NCBI RefSeq assembly: GCF_003148475.1
Contig: NZ_QGGG01000025.1
Span: 1-46,675 of the forward strand
Origin: Pseudaminobacter salicylatoxidans
GTDB lineage: Bacteria > Pseudomonadota > Alphaproteobacteria > Rhizobiales > Rhizobiaceae
DNA length: 46,675 bases
Reading direction: 5' to 3'
Shown here: positions 16,201 to 24,216 of the stretch, one piece after another
How the letters are laid out: every line of letters begins with the position of its first letter
Numbering within the stretch: position 1 is the stretch's first letter
The notes under the pieces: generated by a model
What the model was told of the DNA's origin: nothing
The model's database searches: none
Seen by the model: the letters and a program-made list of their open reading frames with translations, nothing else
Made by a program: the position numbers and the translations under genes

Positions 16201-16379
16201 TCCTCGTCGCCCTCTACCTCGACCACGACGTTCCAGCCTGTGACCAGGCCGGCAAGCTCGAACAGCCGCGTCGCTATCCAGATGCGGACACCGAAGAGGC
16301 GAGGCATTCGAACGCCGATGCGGATACTCTCCATCAGATCCCTACCGTCGATGACAATCTCGCCTGCGCTACGTGCCAT
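16197..16379 (-). CDS. Small hypothetical phage protein
   Basis: A 60-residue protein whose ATG lies inside the end of the HNH-kinase gene (11-bp overlap). It starts ARSAGEIVIDGRDLMESI and has a mostly beta pattern (GVRIWIATRLFELAGL, WNVVVEVEG) with an acidic C-terminus. No known motif is visible. Tight coupling on both sides supports a real gene. Confidence 0.58.
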   Translation of the reverse strand: MARSAGEIVIDGRDLMESIRIGVRMPRLFGVRIWIATRLFELAGLVTGWNVVVEVEGDEE

Positions 16380-17109
16380 GCCTCACCACCTCATCGCCTT
16401 CCCTGCGCTCATAGGCGCTCCACCACTTACCGATAGCCTCGAAGGTGATCTCCCTCGGGCGGGCGTTGTCTGCCCTCACGCGGGCCATGCATAACGCTGG
16501 CGGCGTCTCCAGGACGATGATGCGCTCGGGCTGCATCGTGTCTGCCCACCATTGCCTGTTGTCCGGCCTGGCCTCCGAGACGATCAGCCAGGCACGAGGC
16601 CACCGTGACGTTGATCGCATGATGTCGCCCAGCATCTCGTTGCGGGCGCGGATCGCTGGTGTCAGCCACTTGGCTCGATCCCATCCATGAAGCGACTGGC
16701 CCGACAGGCTGGAGGCGATGACGTCGAGGTCGATCACCAGATCGGCGGGGCCTGCATGTTCCTTCACGTAGCTGCTCTTGCCAGAAGCGGGCGCACCGCA
16801 CACGATCACCAGCGGGATTGCCGAAGGCCTGAGCCATTCCGGTCGCCACTGGTGCTTGCCGAATGCCTGGTCCCTGGCGGTGCGCTTCAGGTGGCAGGGG
16901 CGGCACAGTGGCCGCAGGTTCTCCCTTTCATCGTTGAAGCTGTCACCGTCGATGTGGTCGACCTCATCAGCCTGCACGATCTTGCCTGCCTGCTTGCAGA
17001 ACCGGCACAACGGCTCCTGTGCGAGGATGACTCGGCGCAGCTTCTGCCACTGCCAGCCGTAGCCGCGTTCAGTGGTGGTCTTGCGGTGAGCCGGTGGCAT
17101 GCTCGACAT
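16369..17109 (-). CDS. HNH endonuclease fused to P-loop kinase-like domain
   Basis: A 246-residue two-domain protein. Residues about 31-78 form an HNH nuclease: a zinc pair (CRFC, 35-38), catalytic DHIDGD (51-56), a conserved Asn in RENLRPLC and a second pair (CRPC, 69-72). Residues about 98-235 form a P-loop domain with GAPASGKSS (105-113), a DLDV element (128-131) where nucleotide kinases often place an acidic residue, and an arginine-rich region near the end (MARVRADNARPR) that could be a lid. HNH proteins beside terminase genes assist cos cleavage in many phages. The fused kinase-like domain may act on DNA ends. Domain calls are from motifs; the function of the fusion is inferred. Confidence 0.8.
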   Translation of the reverse strand: MSSMPPAHRKTTTERGYGWQWQKLRRVILAQEPLCRFCKQAGKIVQADEVDHIDGDSFNDERENLRPLCRPCHLKRTARDQAFGKHQWRPEWLRPSAIPLVIVCGAPASGKSSYVKEHAGPADLVIDLDVIASSLSGQSLHGWDRAKWLTPAIRARNEMLGDIMRSTSRWPRAWLIVSEARPDNRQWWADTMQPERIIVLETPPALCMARVRADNARPREITFEAIGKWWSAYERREGDEVVRHGT

Positions 17110-17131
17110 TGGATGATATGTTCCTCGCCAT

Positions 17132-17205
17132 GCGCTCGTAGCTCAAATGGATAGAGCACCGGGCTTCGATCCCGTAGGTTGCAGGTTCGAGCCCTGCCGA
17201 GCGCA
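17132..17205 (+). tRNA. tRNA-Arg(UCG), phage-encoded
   Basis: The 74-base sequence folds into a full cloverleaf: acceptor GCGCTCG/CGAGCGC, D stem GCTC/GAGC with a loop carrying GG and A20 (an arginine identity base), anticodon loop CTTCGAT with anticodon TCG at 17166-17168, five-base variable loop, and T stem GCAGG/CCTGC with TTCGAGC. The first anticodon-stem pair is a C-U mismatch. No CCA is encoded, unlike the host tRNA-Val in this window. It lies in the prophage on the strand opposite to neighbouring phage genes and would read CGA codons. Confidence 0.9.
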
Positions 17206-17313
17206 CTTCCTGCCGATGCGGATTTGGGTATCAGGACGGGCCGGACTGAAACCGGCTGTCAGCGGAGCGATATGCTAACCGCGCTCTCTCGCCTCGATCG
17301 CTTGCCGACCAAC

Positions 17314-17337
17314 AAAAAACCCGCCTGATTTGGCGGG
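17314..17337 (-). terminator. Intrinsic terminator of the leftward replication operon
   Basis: A perfect hairpin (CCCGCC 17320-17325, GGCGGG 17332-17337, six-base loop) is followed on the minus strand by six T residues (17319-17314). It lies 60 bp after the stop of the gene at 17398-18111 and so ends the leftward early transcript. It may be a point of antitermination for late genes. Confidence 0.82.
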
Positions 17338-17397
17338 CTTCGGGCGCAACTCTGCAACTTGACGTTCACCCTAGGGGTTTAGTGACGAAAGGTCAAT

Positions 17398-18111
17398 TCA
17401 TTTCTTCCCCGAAACGATCCTTTTTCCACAAGGCGCGAGAAAGTTGAAGTGGATCGCGCACTCCCGAAGATCGTTGTGCAAGACCGTGGCCGCCTCCCTG
17501 TCGGTCTGGCCGTCTCGTTTGGCAATCTCCGCAGCCGTCAAACCCTGGACGCAGTAGAGCATCAGGCGCTCGAATGAGAACCTGCCAAGGCTTTCGACCG
17601 CACCCTTAAGCTTGTCATAGGCGGCAACCCGACCATCAGAGATGCCGGTGGCATATCCGGATTTGATCCCGCGCAGGAAGTCAGAAGGAGATGCGATGGC
17701 GACGCCCGCTCGCTCCCAGAGCAATGCGAAGTGGCTCCCAGCGTGAAAGAATGCGTCCTGCTTGTCGCGCCCATAGCGCCATTCGAATGTTCCGGGACGC
17801 GCCCGCATGAGCTTGGTGGTGTAACGACTATCAGTGACACGAACACGGACCTTGGAAACCTTGGCGCCTTCCTTCAGGCCATCGATCTTGCGAAGCTTGG
17901 CGAGCCGCTTGCCTTCTGCCGAAAGACGAGCGGAGGCATGGTCCCGCAGCTCCTGCCGTTGCCATACGTCACGGACACGCGTGTCCTCGACCGTCGGCGC
18001 GGTGGCCTTGGCCTGCCTCGCAGCTTCTCGCTGGGCGCGCTGTCCGGCAAGGTCAATGCGGCGCGATCCATCGACGCGCGTAGCAGGAAGGCGCTTTTCA
18101 ACGGGCTTCAT
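17398..18111 (-). CDS. DUF6456-like helix-turn-helix protein, possible late regulator
   Basis: A 237-residue basic protein with ATG 18111 behind GAAGGGATTTGA. The C-terminal third (about residues 175-225) holds RFSFERLMLYCVQGLTAAEIAKRDG, an HTH-like segment as in the DUF6456 domain of alphaproteobacterial proteins. The middle carries SRYTTKLMRARPGTFEWRYGRD and FHAGSHFALLWERAG. The N-terminal 60 residues are very rich in Arg, Ala and Gln. It is the last gene before the terminator and so sits where late-gene activators are often found. DNA binding is likely; a late-regulator role is inferred from position. Confidence 0.62.
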   Translation of the reverse strand: MKPVEKRLPATRVDGSRRIDLAGQRAQREAARQAKATAPTVEDTRVRDVWQRQELRDHASARLSAEGKRLAKLRKIDGLKEGAKVSKVRVRVTDSRYTTKLMRARPGTFEWRYGRDKQDAFFHAGSHFALLWERAGVAIASPSDFLRGIKSGYATGISDGRVAAYDKLKGAVESLGRFSFERLMLYCVQGLTAAEIAKRDGQTDREAATVLHNDLRECAIHFNFLAPCGKRIVSGKK

Positions 18112-18400
18112 TCAAATCCCTTCGGTAAGCTTGTCGTTTCAGGTAAAGGCGGCGCTCCGGTGTGAGCTTGGCCACGGCCGGCCGCCAGTTCATGGGAGGC
18201 GTGTAAATCTGCGCGGGCGGATCGATGCGAAACCATCGGCCATCACGATCAAGGAAATACCGGAGGGCGGTTTCGAACTCTCCAGCCATGTCGTTGAAAA
18301 GCAGTTCGCAGATCGTGCCGTCCGGCTTGGCATCTGCCATCGCTCGCCATGGATTGAGCCGGTCGTAGGCTTCGCGAGCTAGGCGTTCGGAGATGTTCAC
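18098..18400 (-). CDS. Hypothetical phage protein
   Basis: A 100-residue protein starting with GTG at 18400, overlapping the stop of the small membrane protein gene. It contains ERLAREAYDRLNPWRAM near the N-terminus, an acidic middle (FNDMAGEFETALRYFLDRDG) and a basic C-terminus (LTPERRLYLKRQAYRRDL). No known domain is seen. It overlaps the next gene by 14 bp, consistent with a translationally coupled operon. Confidence 0.6.
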   Translation of the reverse strand: MNISERLAREAYDRLNPWRAMADAKPDGTICELLFNDMAGEFETALRYFLDRDGRWFRIDPPAQIYTPPMNWRPAVAKLTPERRLYLKRQAYRRDLNEAR

Positions 18401-18606
18401 AGATCTGCCCCCAAGCCAGCGATGACAGCTAGCAGTGGGAACGTGACTGCACCTGCCACGAGACCAGCCGTGTTTCCACTCATCGCAGGAAACATAGCTT
18501 GGACAACAAATCCCATGCCGATAGACATTGGCACGGCAGCCATTGCGATGACGACGATGTGTTTCGTGCCGCCGCCCTCCGCCTCTTTCGGGTTTTCTTG
18601 AACCAC
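18397..18606 (-). CDS. Small membrane protein overlapping the ParB-like gene
   Basis: A 69-residue frame starting with GTG at 18606 and overlapping the last 127 bp of the upstream ParB-fold gene in another phase. After a charged N-terminus (QENPKEAEGGGTKH) it has two hydrophobic segments, about residues 17-38 (IVVIAMAAVPMSIGMGFVVQAMF) and 44-66 (GLVAGAVTFPLLAVIAGLG). It has no recognised family; a holin-like topology is possible. Its stop overlaps the GTG of the next gene, which supports translation. The start codon is uncertain; a later ATG would remove part of the first segment. Confidence 0.5.
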   Translation of the reverse strand: MVQENPKEAEGGGTKHIVVIAMAAVPMSIGMGFVVQAMFPAMSGNTAGLVAGAVTFPLLAVIAGLGADL

Positions 18607-19400
18607 GTGATCGCCAGTGCCTTCCAAAGCGGCACCTTCTGCGCGACCGCGAACAGCCGGGCCTCGTGCTCGGCAGTAACTCCCGCTGTGGCGATCTCGC
18701 GCGTCAGGTCTTCCGGTTCGAACTGGTCGCAATAGTCTGGGTCGGTCATCAGCAGTTCGGCCGCCTTGACGTGCGGGGTGCCGATTGGAGCCAGTTCTGC
18801 CTTGGCCAGCACTTCGAGTATCTGCCGCGCCTTCATGGCCGTGTGCTTTCTCACCAGCGCGGCAATGGCCGTGATCGCGACCGTATCGCCGGGCTCGTAG
18901 TTGCCGTTGTTGGTCAGGAGCATGCGGACGCCGGCACGGTCGCAAACCTGCTGGATGGTCAAGGCATCCTCATCACCGGCAACGAGCGCAGCCTGATGCA
19001 GCTGCAGCTTGGTCACGCCGAGCCGGTCGACGTTATGGCCGATGAAGGCAGATGCCTGCGCGGCCGTGTCTGCGGCCTCGACGATCTGAACCGGTATACG
19101 GTCGATCCGCGGATGACTGGCGGCTGCGATGGCGGTGTGCTGGCCATCGATCACCTTCAGCACGGTCTGGCCGCTGGCCTCGGCATAGGAACACACCGGG
19201 GCGCGGAATTTCGTCCAGTCCCAGCCAACGATCATTTTGCGGATCTGGCGAATACCCCGTTCACCGATATCGCGCTGGTAGGTCGGGTCAACGTACAGCG
19301 TGGCCGGGTCGACGCTTTCGAAGATCGGTTCGCCCGTCGACGGCGTTGTCGGCTTCAGGTCGCTGATGTTGATCGGGTAGATGTGGCGCAGTTCGGTCAC
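18480..19400 (-). CDS. ParB/Srx-fold phage protein (DUF6551-like)
   Basis: A 306-residue protein starting with GTG at 19400 in a 4-bp overlap with the upstream gene. The N-terminal half carries a ParB/sulfiredoxin-like domain: LYVDPTYQRDIGERGIRQIRKMI, followed by VLKVIDGQHTAIAAASHP, the DGQHR-type nucleotide-binding signature. The helical remainder contains an RAGVRML segment and NGNYEPGDTVAITAIAALV. Such proteins occur in replication modules of alphaproteobacterial prophages; they may bind DNA or nucleotide, but no activity is established. The last 40 residues overlap the small membrane protein gene and are unusual (Arg/Ser-rich), so the real C-terminus is shaped by both frames. Confidence 0.75.
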   Translation of the reverse strand: MTELRHIYPINISDLKPTTPSTGEPIFESVDPATLYVDPTYQRDIGERGIRQIRKMIVGWDWTKFRAPVCSYAEASGQTVLKVIDGQHTAIAAASHPRIDRIPVQIVEAADTAAQASAFIGHNVDRLGVTKLQLHQAALVAGDEDALTIQQVCDRAGVRMLLTNNGNYEPGDTVAITAIAALVRKHTAMKARQILEVLAKAELAPIGTPHVKAAELLMTDPDYCDQFEPEDLTREIATAGVTAEHEARLFAVAQKVPLWKALAITWFKKTRKRRRAAARNTSSSSQWLPCQCLSAWDLLSKLCFLR

Positions 19401-20215
19401 GACATTCGCCTCCGCAGTTCGGTCGATAACTCGTCGATGATTGTGTGGATCGTTGCCGCACCTTCAGGCACCGGATCGGCAACGATAGCGGCGATGCGTT
19501 GCATGGCTGCATCGCGCAGGTCCGGTGCAACAACCGCGGCGGTTTCCATCACGGCGCGCTGCTGCTCCGGAGAAAGCCCACCGGGCGTCATGGCAGATTC
19601 GTGACCCGCGTAACTTTCACCTACCTCAGCCTTAGAGCCATACCTGATAGGTTCTCTCTCTATGGCTGAATAATAGTTGTCATAGGTTCTATTCTTATGT
19701 TCGGCGGACATGGATGTCCGGACAGAACGCACCCTAGATGTCCGGACAGAGCGGCTTTCGTTGCGCTCCTGACGGCGCTGTTCACGCTCATTTTTCAGCG
19801 CCGCGTCGGTCTCCTGAATGCGGTCAATGACCTCCATCGGCGCATGGAACGTGTAGAACGTTGGGCGATTGTATGCCGCCCTTGTGTAGCTGATCCATCC
19901 GGCCTCTCTGATCTTGGGGATAAGGCGCCGGACCTGTCGCTCGCTGATCCCGAACTCGTCTGCAATCGTTTCGTGCGTGGGATTGCAACGGCCGCTTTCA
20001 AAGTTGACGCATCCGAGCAGATAGATCGCGATCAGCTTAACGGTCTTTGTCATCAGCGGATTACGATCCTTCTGAATCCACTTCTGAAGGCGAGCACGAG
20101 CGCTGTTGAATGCCGCTCGTCGCTGTTTAAGCTCCTCCCTGCGGGCACCATCTGAAAGGTGCCTCGTCAATTCGTTGAAGTCTTTCGGGAGCACAGGCAG
20201 TGCAGGTCCAGCCAT
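19397..20215 (-). CDS. Helix-turn-helix replication-type protein
   Basis: A 272-residue protein. Residues about 50-115 form a winged HTH of the HTH_36 type: NPLMTKTVKLIAIYLLGCVN, then THETIADEFGISERQVRRLIPKI and EAGWISYTRAAYNRPTFYTF. The flanking regions are hydrophilic and probably disordered (Arg-, Ser- and Glu-rich 140-190). Phage proteins of this architecture, encoded next to primase and helicase genes, act as replication initiators or replisome organisers that bind the origin. The next gene starts at its stop codon. The role is inferred from context. Confidence 0.7.
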   Translation of the reverse strand: MAGPALPVLPKDFNELTRHLSDGARREELKQRRAAFNSARARLQKWIQKDRNPLMTKTVKLIAIYLLGCVNFESGRCNPTHETIADEFGISERQVRRLIPKIREAGWISYTRAAYNRPTFYTFHAPMEVIDRIQETDAALKNEREQRRQERNESRSVRTSRVRSVRTSMSAEHKNRTYDNYYSAIEREPIRYGSKAEVGESYAGHESAMTPGGLSPEQQRAVMETAAVVAPDLRDAAMQRIAAIVADPVPEGAATIHTIIDELSTELRRRMS

Positions 20216-21150
20216 TACGCAGCCCTCCGATGGGCGGCGCGCCGCGTTGCTGACAGGACTAGAGACTGGACAGGGAAAATCCCCTGACGGCAGTGCAGAT
20301 CATTGATATCGGTCCCTATGAGGTCCGGCATCATATACGGCTTGCCGGATGCCTTGGCGTAATACTCACCGGCGCCAAGCCCGCCGAACTGGTTTGGATT
20401 TACCTTGGGGGGCGCGTCATGGTCAGCAGCGACGAAACATCGTCCATTTATAGTTTTGGCGACAGCCACGATGTTCGAAGCGGAGAAGCAGACGAGGACT
20501 GTTGCGGGCCGGTAGAGCGAATGCAGCGCGGCTCGAAGAGAAAGGCCTGTCGCGTAGCCCTCACAAAGCCAGGTCTCGCTGCCGTTCGAAATCCTGTGGC
20601 TTGCACCGCCAATCTCGCCGCCGGCCAGGAACTTCTTGGTTCCGCCCTCCCAAATCAACTGGATGCTTCGGATTTGCCCGCCTATCCTAACCGGAATGAC
20701 GATCGCACGCTGTCCGCCATCAGGTACGAGATACCTTCCGCCAATGTCTCGGATTGCAGCGGCATCCAGCGTGAGCGCCTTCTCGTCCGGGAACCCTTTC
20801 ATGCTCAGATATGGATGGTTGGCGGGCACCGCTGACGACACGATGCGCTGCGCAACCTTCGCAGCATCATCGGCGCGCCTGCGCTGATCTTCTGCCCGTT
20901 CCGCGACTTTGCGCGCTGAAACCCGACGCTGTTCGGGAGTTCGGTCGCTGTCCAGCCAGACAGTATGCCTCACGCCTGTCTGCCAGTTCCACGCCGTGAC
21001 GCGGTCGTCGTCAACCATGACGCGGCCGTCGCCTTTTCCGCTCTTACCAGCGAGGGTGTCAGTCTTCGCCCACCGACCGAGTTGATATCTTTTCGGTGGC
21101 ATGATCCCGATTGCGTCACAGGCTGCATTAATGGCTTCATCAAGCGTCAT
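20215..21150 (-). CDS. Toprim-domain DNA primase
   Basis: A 311-residue protein with a 4-bp overlap with the helicase gene. The N-terminus (QLGRWAKTDTLAGKSGKGDG, then a helix rich in Arg and Ala) resembles the primase-type N-terminal region of phage P4-like primases. The C-terminal Toprim domain has ETWLCEGYATGLSLRAAL (about 192-209), with its catalytic Glu, and CFVAADHD (about 237-244), with the acidic pair. There is no helicase part; a separate DEAH helicase precedes it. It makes primers for phage DNA synthesis. Family assignment is good; the precise substrate is unknown. Confidence 0.85.
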   Translation of the reverse strand: MTLDEAINAACDAIGIMPPKRYQLGRWAKTDTLAGKSGKGDGRVMVDDDRVTAWNWQTGVRHTVWLDSDRTPEQRRVSARKVAERAEDQRRRADDAAKVAQRIVSSAVPANHPYLSMKGFPDEKALTLDAAAIRDIGGRYLVPDGGQRAIVIPVRIGGQIRSIQLIWEGGTKKFLAGGEIGGASHRISNGSETWLCEGYATGLSLRAALHSLYRPATVLVCFSASNIVAVAKTINGRCFVAADHDAPPKVNPNQFGGLGAGEYYAKASGKPYMMPDLIGTDINDLHCRQGIFPVQSLVLSATRRAAHRRAA

Positions 21151-22730
21151 GCGGCTCTCCGCGAACTGTTCTTGCGGAAGCGCTTCACCTCACGTTCGAC
21201 CAGGCTCCACTCGTCGGGCCGAACCTTGGCCGTGTCACAATTCGTATCGTAGAGGCCGCGAGGGAGCTTGGATCCGGGATAAATCCCCGCCCAAATCCCA
21301 TATGCCCATTTTCGGGAAGCATCCGGACCGCGGCGGCCGTTGGCGAAGCAATAGGCGAGCGCTGCGTTCCAGACAGCGCGCGGATCACCAAGACATTCGG
21401 CGCGAAGCCCCTGCCTAGGTTGAAACGCGGACTTGATGCTGACCTCGAGGTCAATCAACTCGCCTTCGACTGTCTGTATCTCGCCGCGCTTCGGCCGTTC
21501 CCAGCCGCAGGCGTGACATGACAGATCGGACGGCTCAAGCTGGAGGCCACATTCGCCGCAGAAATGCTTTGCCTTAACCCGCTCTTTCGGCTCACGGGCT
21601 TCGCTGTCCTTTTTCTGCGCATCGGAAAGACTGTCGACGCCGTGTTCGTATAGCCATGCGGTATCGTCCGCGAAGCTGATGCAGTTGCCCGAGTGATCCA
21701 GCCAGAGACCGAATTCCTTGCCGGGTGCGATTCGCATAACCCGCCCCAGTTCCTGAATGTGCGAGGAGAAGGACTTGGCGTAGGGCCGGCACGAGATGCC
21801 GCACATCACGTCTGGAACGTCGAACCCCTTGGTCAGCACCGCACACGACACCAGCCCGTCGATGGAGCTATCGGGCTTGCTGAACTCATCGATTTTCGCT
21901 TGCCGATCATCGTCAGACGCATCGAGGTAGGAAATCTGCTGGAAGTTGAACCCAGCCTCCGCAAACTGGCGGCATAGTTCCTCACCGTGCTTGACCGACG
22001 GCGAGAACACGATTGTCTTGACCGGGCCGCCGAAGAATTTGCGGGTCTGCTCGACCCATGTCTGCACCACGTCGCCTATAATGGTGACGCCGCGCTGGCC
22101 GGCGTCTTCCTCGTCATACTCACCTGTGAACTTCTTCTTCGCGCCCCGCATATCAGGCGTCACGCACGCCTTGATTTTCAGTGGAGTGAGATATTTTTGC
22201 GCGAGAAGTTGGTTGACCGTCGCTCCATTGACGATCCCGTCCCAGTTCTCGGCCATGCCGGCAGCAAATGGGGTTGCGGTAAGGCCGATCACCTTGGCGC
22301 TTCCGGCCCGTTCGATGAGATCCAGAACGGCCTGGTACTGGCAGTGCGCTTCATCGACGACGATCAGGTCGGGATAGCTGTCGAAGCTGCGGCGCGCGAT
22401 GGTTTGCGCGCTCGCTATCTGGATCTGCTTCGATGGATCGGTAAGAGGGTGCTGGGCCTGAATGACGCCGTGGTCGATGCCATATTGAGCAAAGCGTCTG
22501 CTGGTCTGGTTGATCAGCGTCACCCGGTCAACGATGAACCATGCGCGGGCGCCTTTATCCATGCTCTGCTGGATGATCCAGGCGGCGCATTCAGTCTTGC
22601 CGAAAGCGGTAGGCGCTACGAGGATCACCCGTCGCAAGCCCTCCCGCATCCCTGAGCGAAGCTTCTCTACAGAAACGACCTGATAGTCGCGCAGATCAAT
22701 GTCCCGGGTGGCAGGGGTAAACAGGTTCAT
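21147..22730 (-). CDS. DEAH-box superfamily 2 helicase with zinc ribbon
   Basis: A 527-residue SF2 helicase of the SSL2/type I restriction-like group. Motifs in order: Q-like DLRDYQ (12-17), Walker A PTAFGKT (40-46), DEAH (126-129), TATP (151-154), motif V-like CAVLTKGFDVPDV (about 296-308) and motif VI QELGRVMR (326-333). A zinc ribbon follows, with Cys at about 391, 394, 405 and 408, and then an acidic region. It unwinds or remodels DNA during phage replication. It lies between a small gene and the primase with overlapping start and stop codons. Confidence 0.9.
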   Translation of the reverse strand: MNLFTPATRDIDLRDYQVVSVEKLRSGMREGLRRVILVAPTAFGKTECAAWIIQQSMDKGARAWFIVDRVTLINQTSRRFAQYGIDHGVIQAQHPLTDPSKQIQIASAQTIARRSFDSYPDLIVVDEAHCQYQAVLDLIERAGSAKVIGLTATPFAAGMAENWDGIVNGATVNQLLAQKYLTPLKIKACVTPDMRGAKKKFTGEYDEEDAGQRGVTIIGDVVQTWVEQTRKFFGGPVKTIVFSPSVKHGEELCRQFAEAGFNFQQISYLDASDDDRQAKIDEFSKPDSSIDGLVSCAVLTKGFDVPDVMCGISCRPYAKSFSSHIQELGRVMRIAPGKEFGLWLDHSGNCISFADDTAWLYEHGVDSLSDAQKKDSEAREPKERVKAKHFCGECGLQLEPSDLSCHACGWERPKRGEIQTVEGELIDLEVSIKSAFQPRQGLRAECLGDPRAVWNAALAYCFANGRRGPDASRKWAYGIWAGIYPGSKLPRGLYDTNCDTAKVRPDEWSLVEREVKRFRKNSSRRAA

Positions 22731-23071
22731 CCCGCCCTCCGACGCGCGTCAATGATCGCCGCAGCTTTGCTGACGAACCATGTCCAATCGGCCGGGTTGC
22801 AGTCATCCGGAGTGGAGGCGAGAAGGATGGAGGTGAGGTCTTCGGCTTGCGGCCGGTCGATACCGCCGTCAAATTCGATGACGGCCGCGCGCTCCTCGAA
22901 ATTGCCTTCGCTCTCGATGAACTGCGCGATCTGGCGGCCGTGCTGGCGAATATATTCGAATGCGCCTTCTGGTAGCTTCTCCCGGTTAACGACGATAAGC
23001 CTGCCTGCGTCGACAGCGACATTGGAGCCATGCGCCCTGATCCGCTCGATGATCTTTTTGACATCAGCCAT
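22727..23071 (-). CDS. Hypothetical phage protein (TubC-like N-terminus)
   Basis: A 114-residue protein. The ATG at 23071 overlaps the stop of the ParB-like gene by 8 bp, and a longer GTG-type start is less likely. Residues 1-48 (KKIIERIRAHGSNVAVDAGR onward) resemble the small TubC-like alpha-beta domain found in some phage and biosynthetic proteins. The rest carries an acidic region ending in CNPADWTWFVSKAAAIIDARR. The function is unknown. It is coupled to the helicase gene (4-bp overlap) in the replication operon. Confidence 0.62.
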   Translation of the reverse strand: MADVKKIIERIRAHGSNVAVDAGRLIVVNREKLPEGAFEYIRQHGRQIAQFIESEGNFEERAAVIEFDGGIDRPQAEDLTSILLASTPDDCNPADWTWFVSKAAAIIDARRRAG

Positions 23072-24131
23072 CGATGATCTCACCGGTCTCAAGGTCGATC
23101 ACCGTGTTGCGCGAATATCCGAGCTTCTTGGCCTCATCCTGCCAGTATTTGGCAGAGCGCATCCATGACGCCTTGTCCTCGCTTTCGCGATACAGCCGGG
23201 TTTGCAGTGCACGGATTTCCTCATCCTTGCCCGCGATGACGTTTTCGAAGCCGCCCTGCTCAAACTGGACGCGCATTTCGCCGTAAAGCTTGTTTTCGGC
23301 CGTCAGCTTCGCGTTCTCGGCTTCGAGTACACGAACAGCCTCCTCCAGCTCAGCGATGCGGTCGGCATCGGTTAAGCCGATTTCTGCAGGCTTGGACTTG
23401 CGTGTTTCAATTGCAGATTTCTTGGCGGCTTCTATCGCCTGGATTTCTGGCGGAAGGGCAGCGGTGTGCTCCTCGCGCTGCCGGTCGAACTCGGCCTGTT
23501 GGGCTTGGCGTTCAGCTTTGGCTTGCGCCTGTTCGATCTGCTCCGCAGGGGCAATGGTGCGAGGCGTCCATGGATCGTATTGATCGCTGTCACCGGCATC
23601 ATTTTCGATCACCTTCGGCTTTCCGATGGCAGCGGTGTTCATTGTCGCAACGGTGCCGTGCTTGGTGGTGTAGGTGCGTTCCTCACTGCGGATTTCCGAA
23701 GTGACGGGGCGAAGAGAGGCAACCGTCTTGTCACTCACGGCGCATCGACGCGCGATCTCGCGATCCGACCACTTCGACCATTCGGCATCATTGAGAAGCG
23801 TCAGGACGGCGCGACGTTTATCGTCATTTGAACGTCGGAGACCGTGACTCGCATTTGCCCCGACGCTGTGCAGGATCGCGTCACGCCTCGTTCCCTGCCT
23901 AACTTCAGCATCAATCTCCATCCGGTCGATCTGACGATGTGCGTTGAAGCGATGGAACCCATCAGCAAGCCAATGGTGCTTGCCATCATAGAAAACGATG
24001 ATCGGAGGAAAGGACGCGCCATCCTGAATTGCGGCGGCGTAGTCATCGATAGCATTCTGGTAGAGGGAGGCGCGAGATTGTGTGCCGCCATCTACCCGGA
24101 TTGAGGAGAGAAGGATCGATTTTATCTCCAC
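23064..24131 (-). CDS. ParB-like nuclease-fold protein with coiled coil
   Basis: A 355-residue protein. The GTG at 24131 has a strong GGGAGGA site 5 bases upstream and leaves an 85-bp gap to the Cro-like gene; upstream alternatives would run through that gene. The N-terminal ParB domain begins at SILLSSIRVDGGTQSRASL and has the WLADGFHRFNAHRQI signature (DGFHR, about residues 55-75). A helix-turn-helix follows: WSDREIARRCAVSDKTVASLR. The C-terminal half is a long coiled coil (Ala/Glu/Gln-rich). It probably binds DNA; roles could be partition, replication or regulation. It is the second ParB-fold protein of this prophage. Confidence 0.8.
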   Translation of the reverse strand: MEIKSILLSSIRVDGGTQSRASLYQNAIDDYAAAIQDGASFPPIIVFYDGKHHWLADGFHRFNAHRQIDRMEIDAEVRQGTRRDAILHSVGANASHGLRRSNDDKRRAVLTLLNDAEWSKWSDREIARRCAVSDKTVASLRPVTSEIRSEERTYTTKHGTVATMNTAAIGKPKVIENDAGDSDQYDPWTPRTIAPAEQIEQAQAKAERQAQQAEFDRQREEHTAALPPEIQAIEAAKKSAIETRKSKPAEIGLTDADRIAELEEAVRVLEAENAKLTAENKLYGEMRVQFEQGGFENVIAGKDEEIRALQTRLYRESEDKASWMRSAKYWQDEAKKLGYSRNTVIDLETGEIIDG

Positions 24132-24216
24132 AAGATCCTCCCTGCCTGCCTGTTCGCCGGGGCGCGAGACGATGCGGCGCAGACGGATCTCGTTGTTCGA
24201 ATGAATGGGAATCCGA

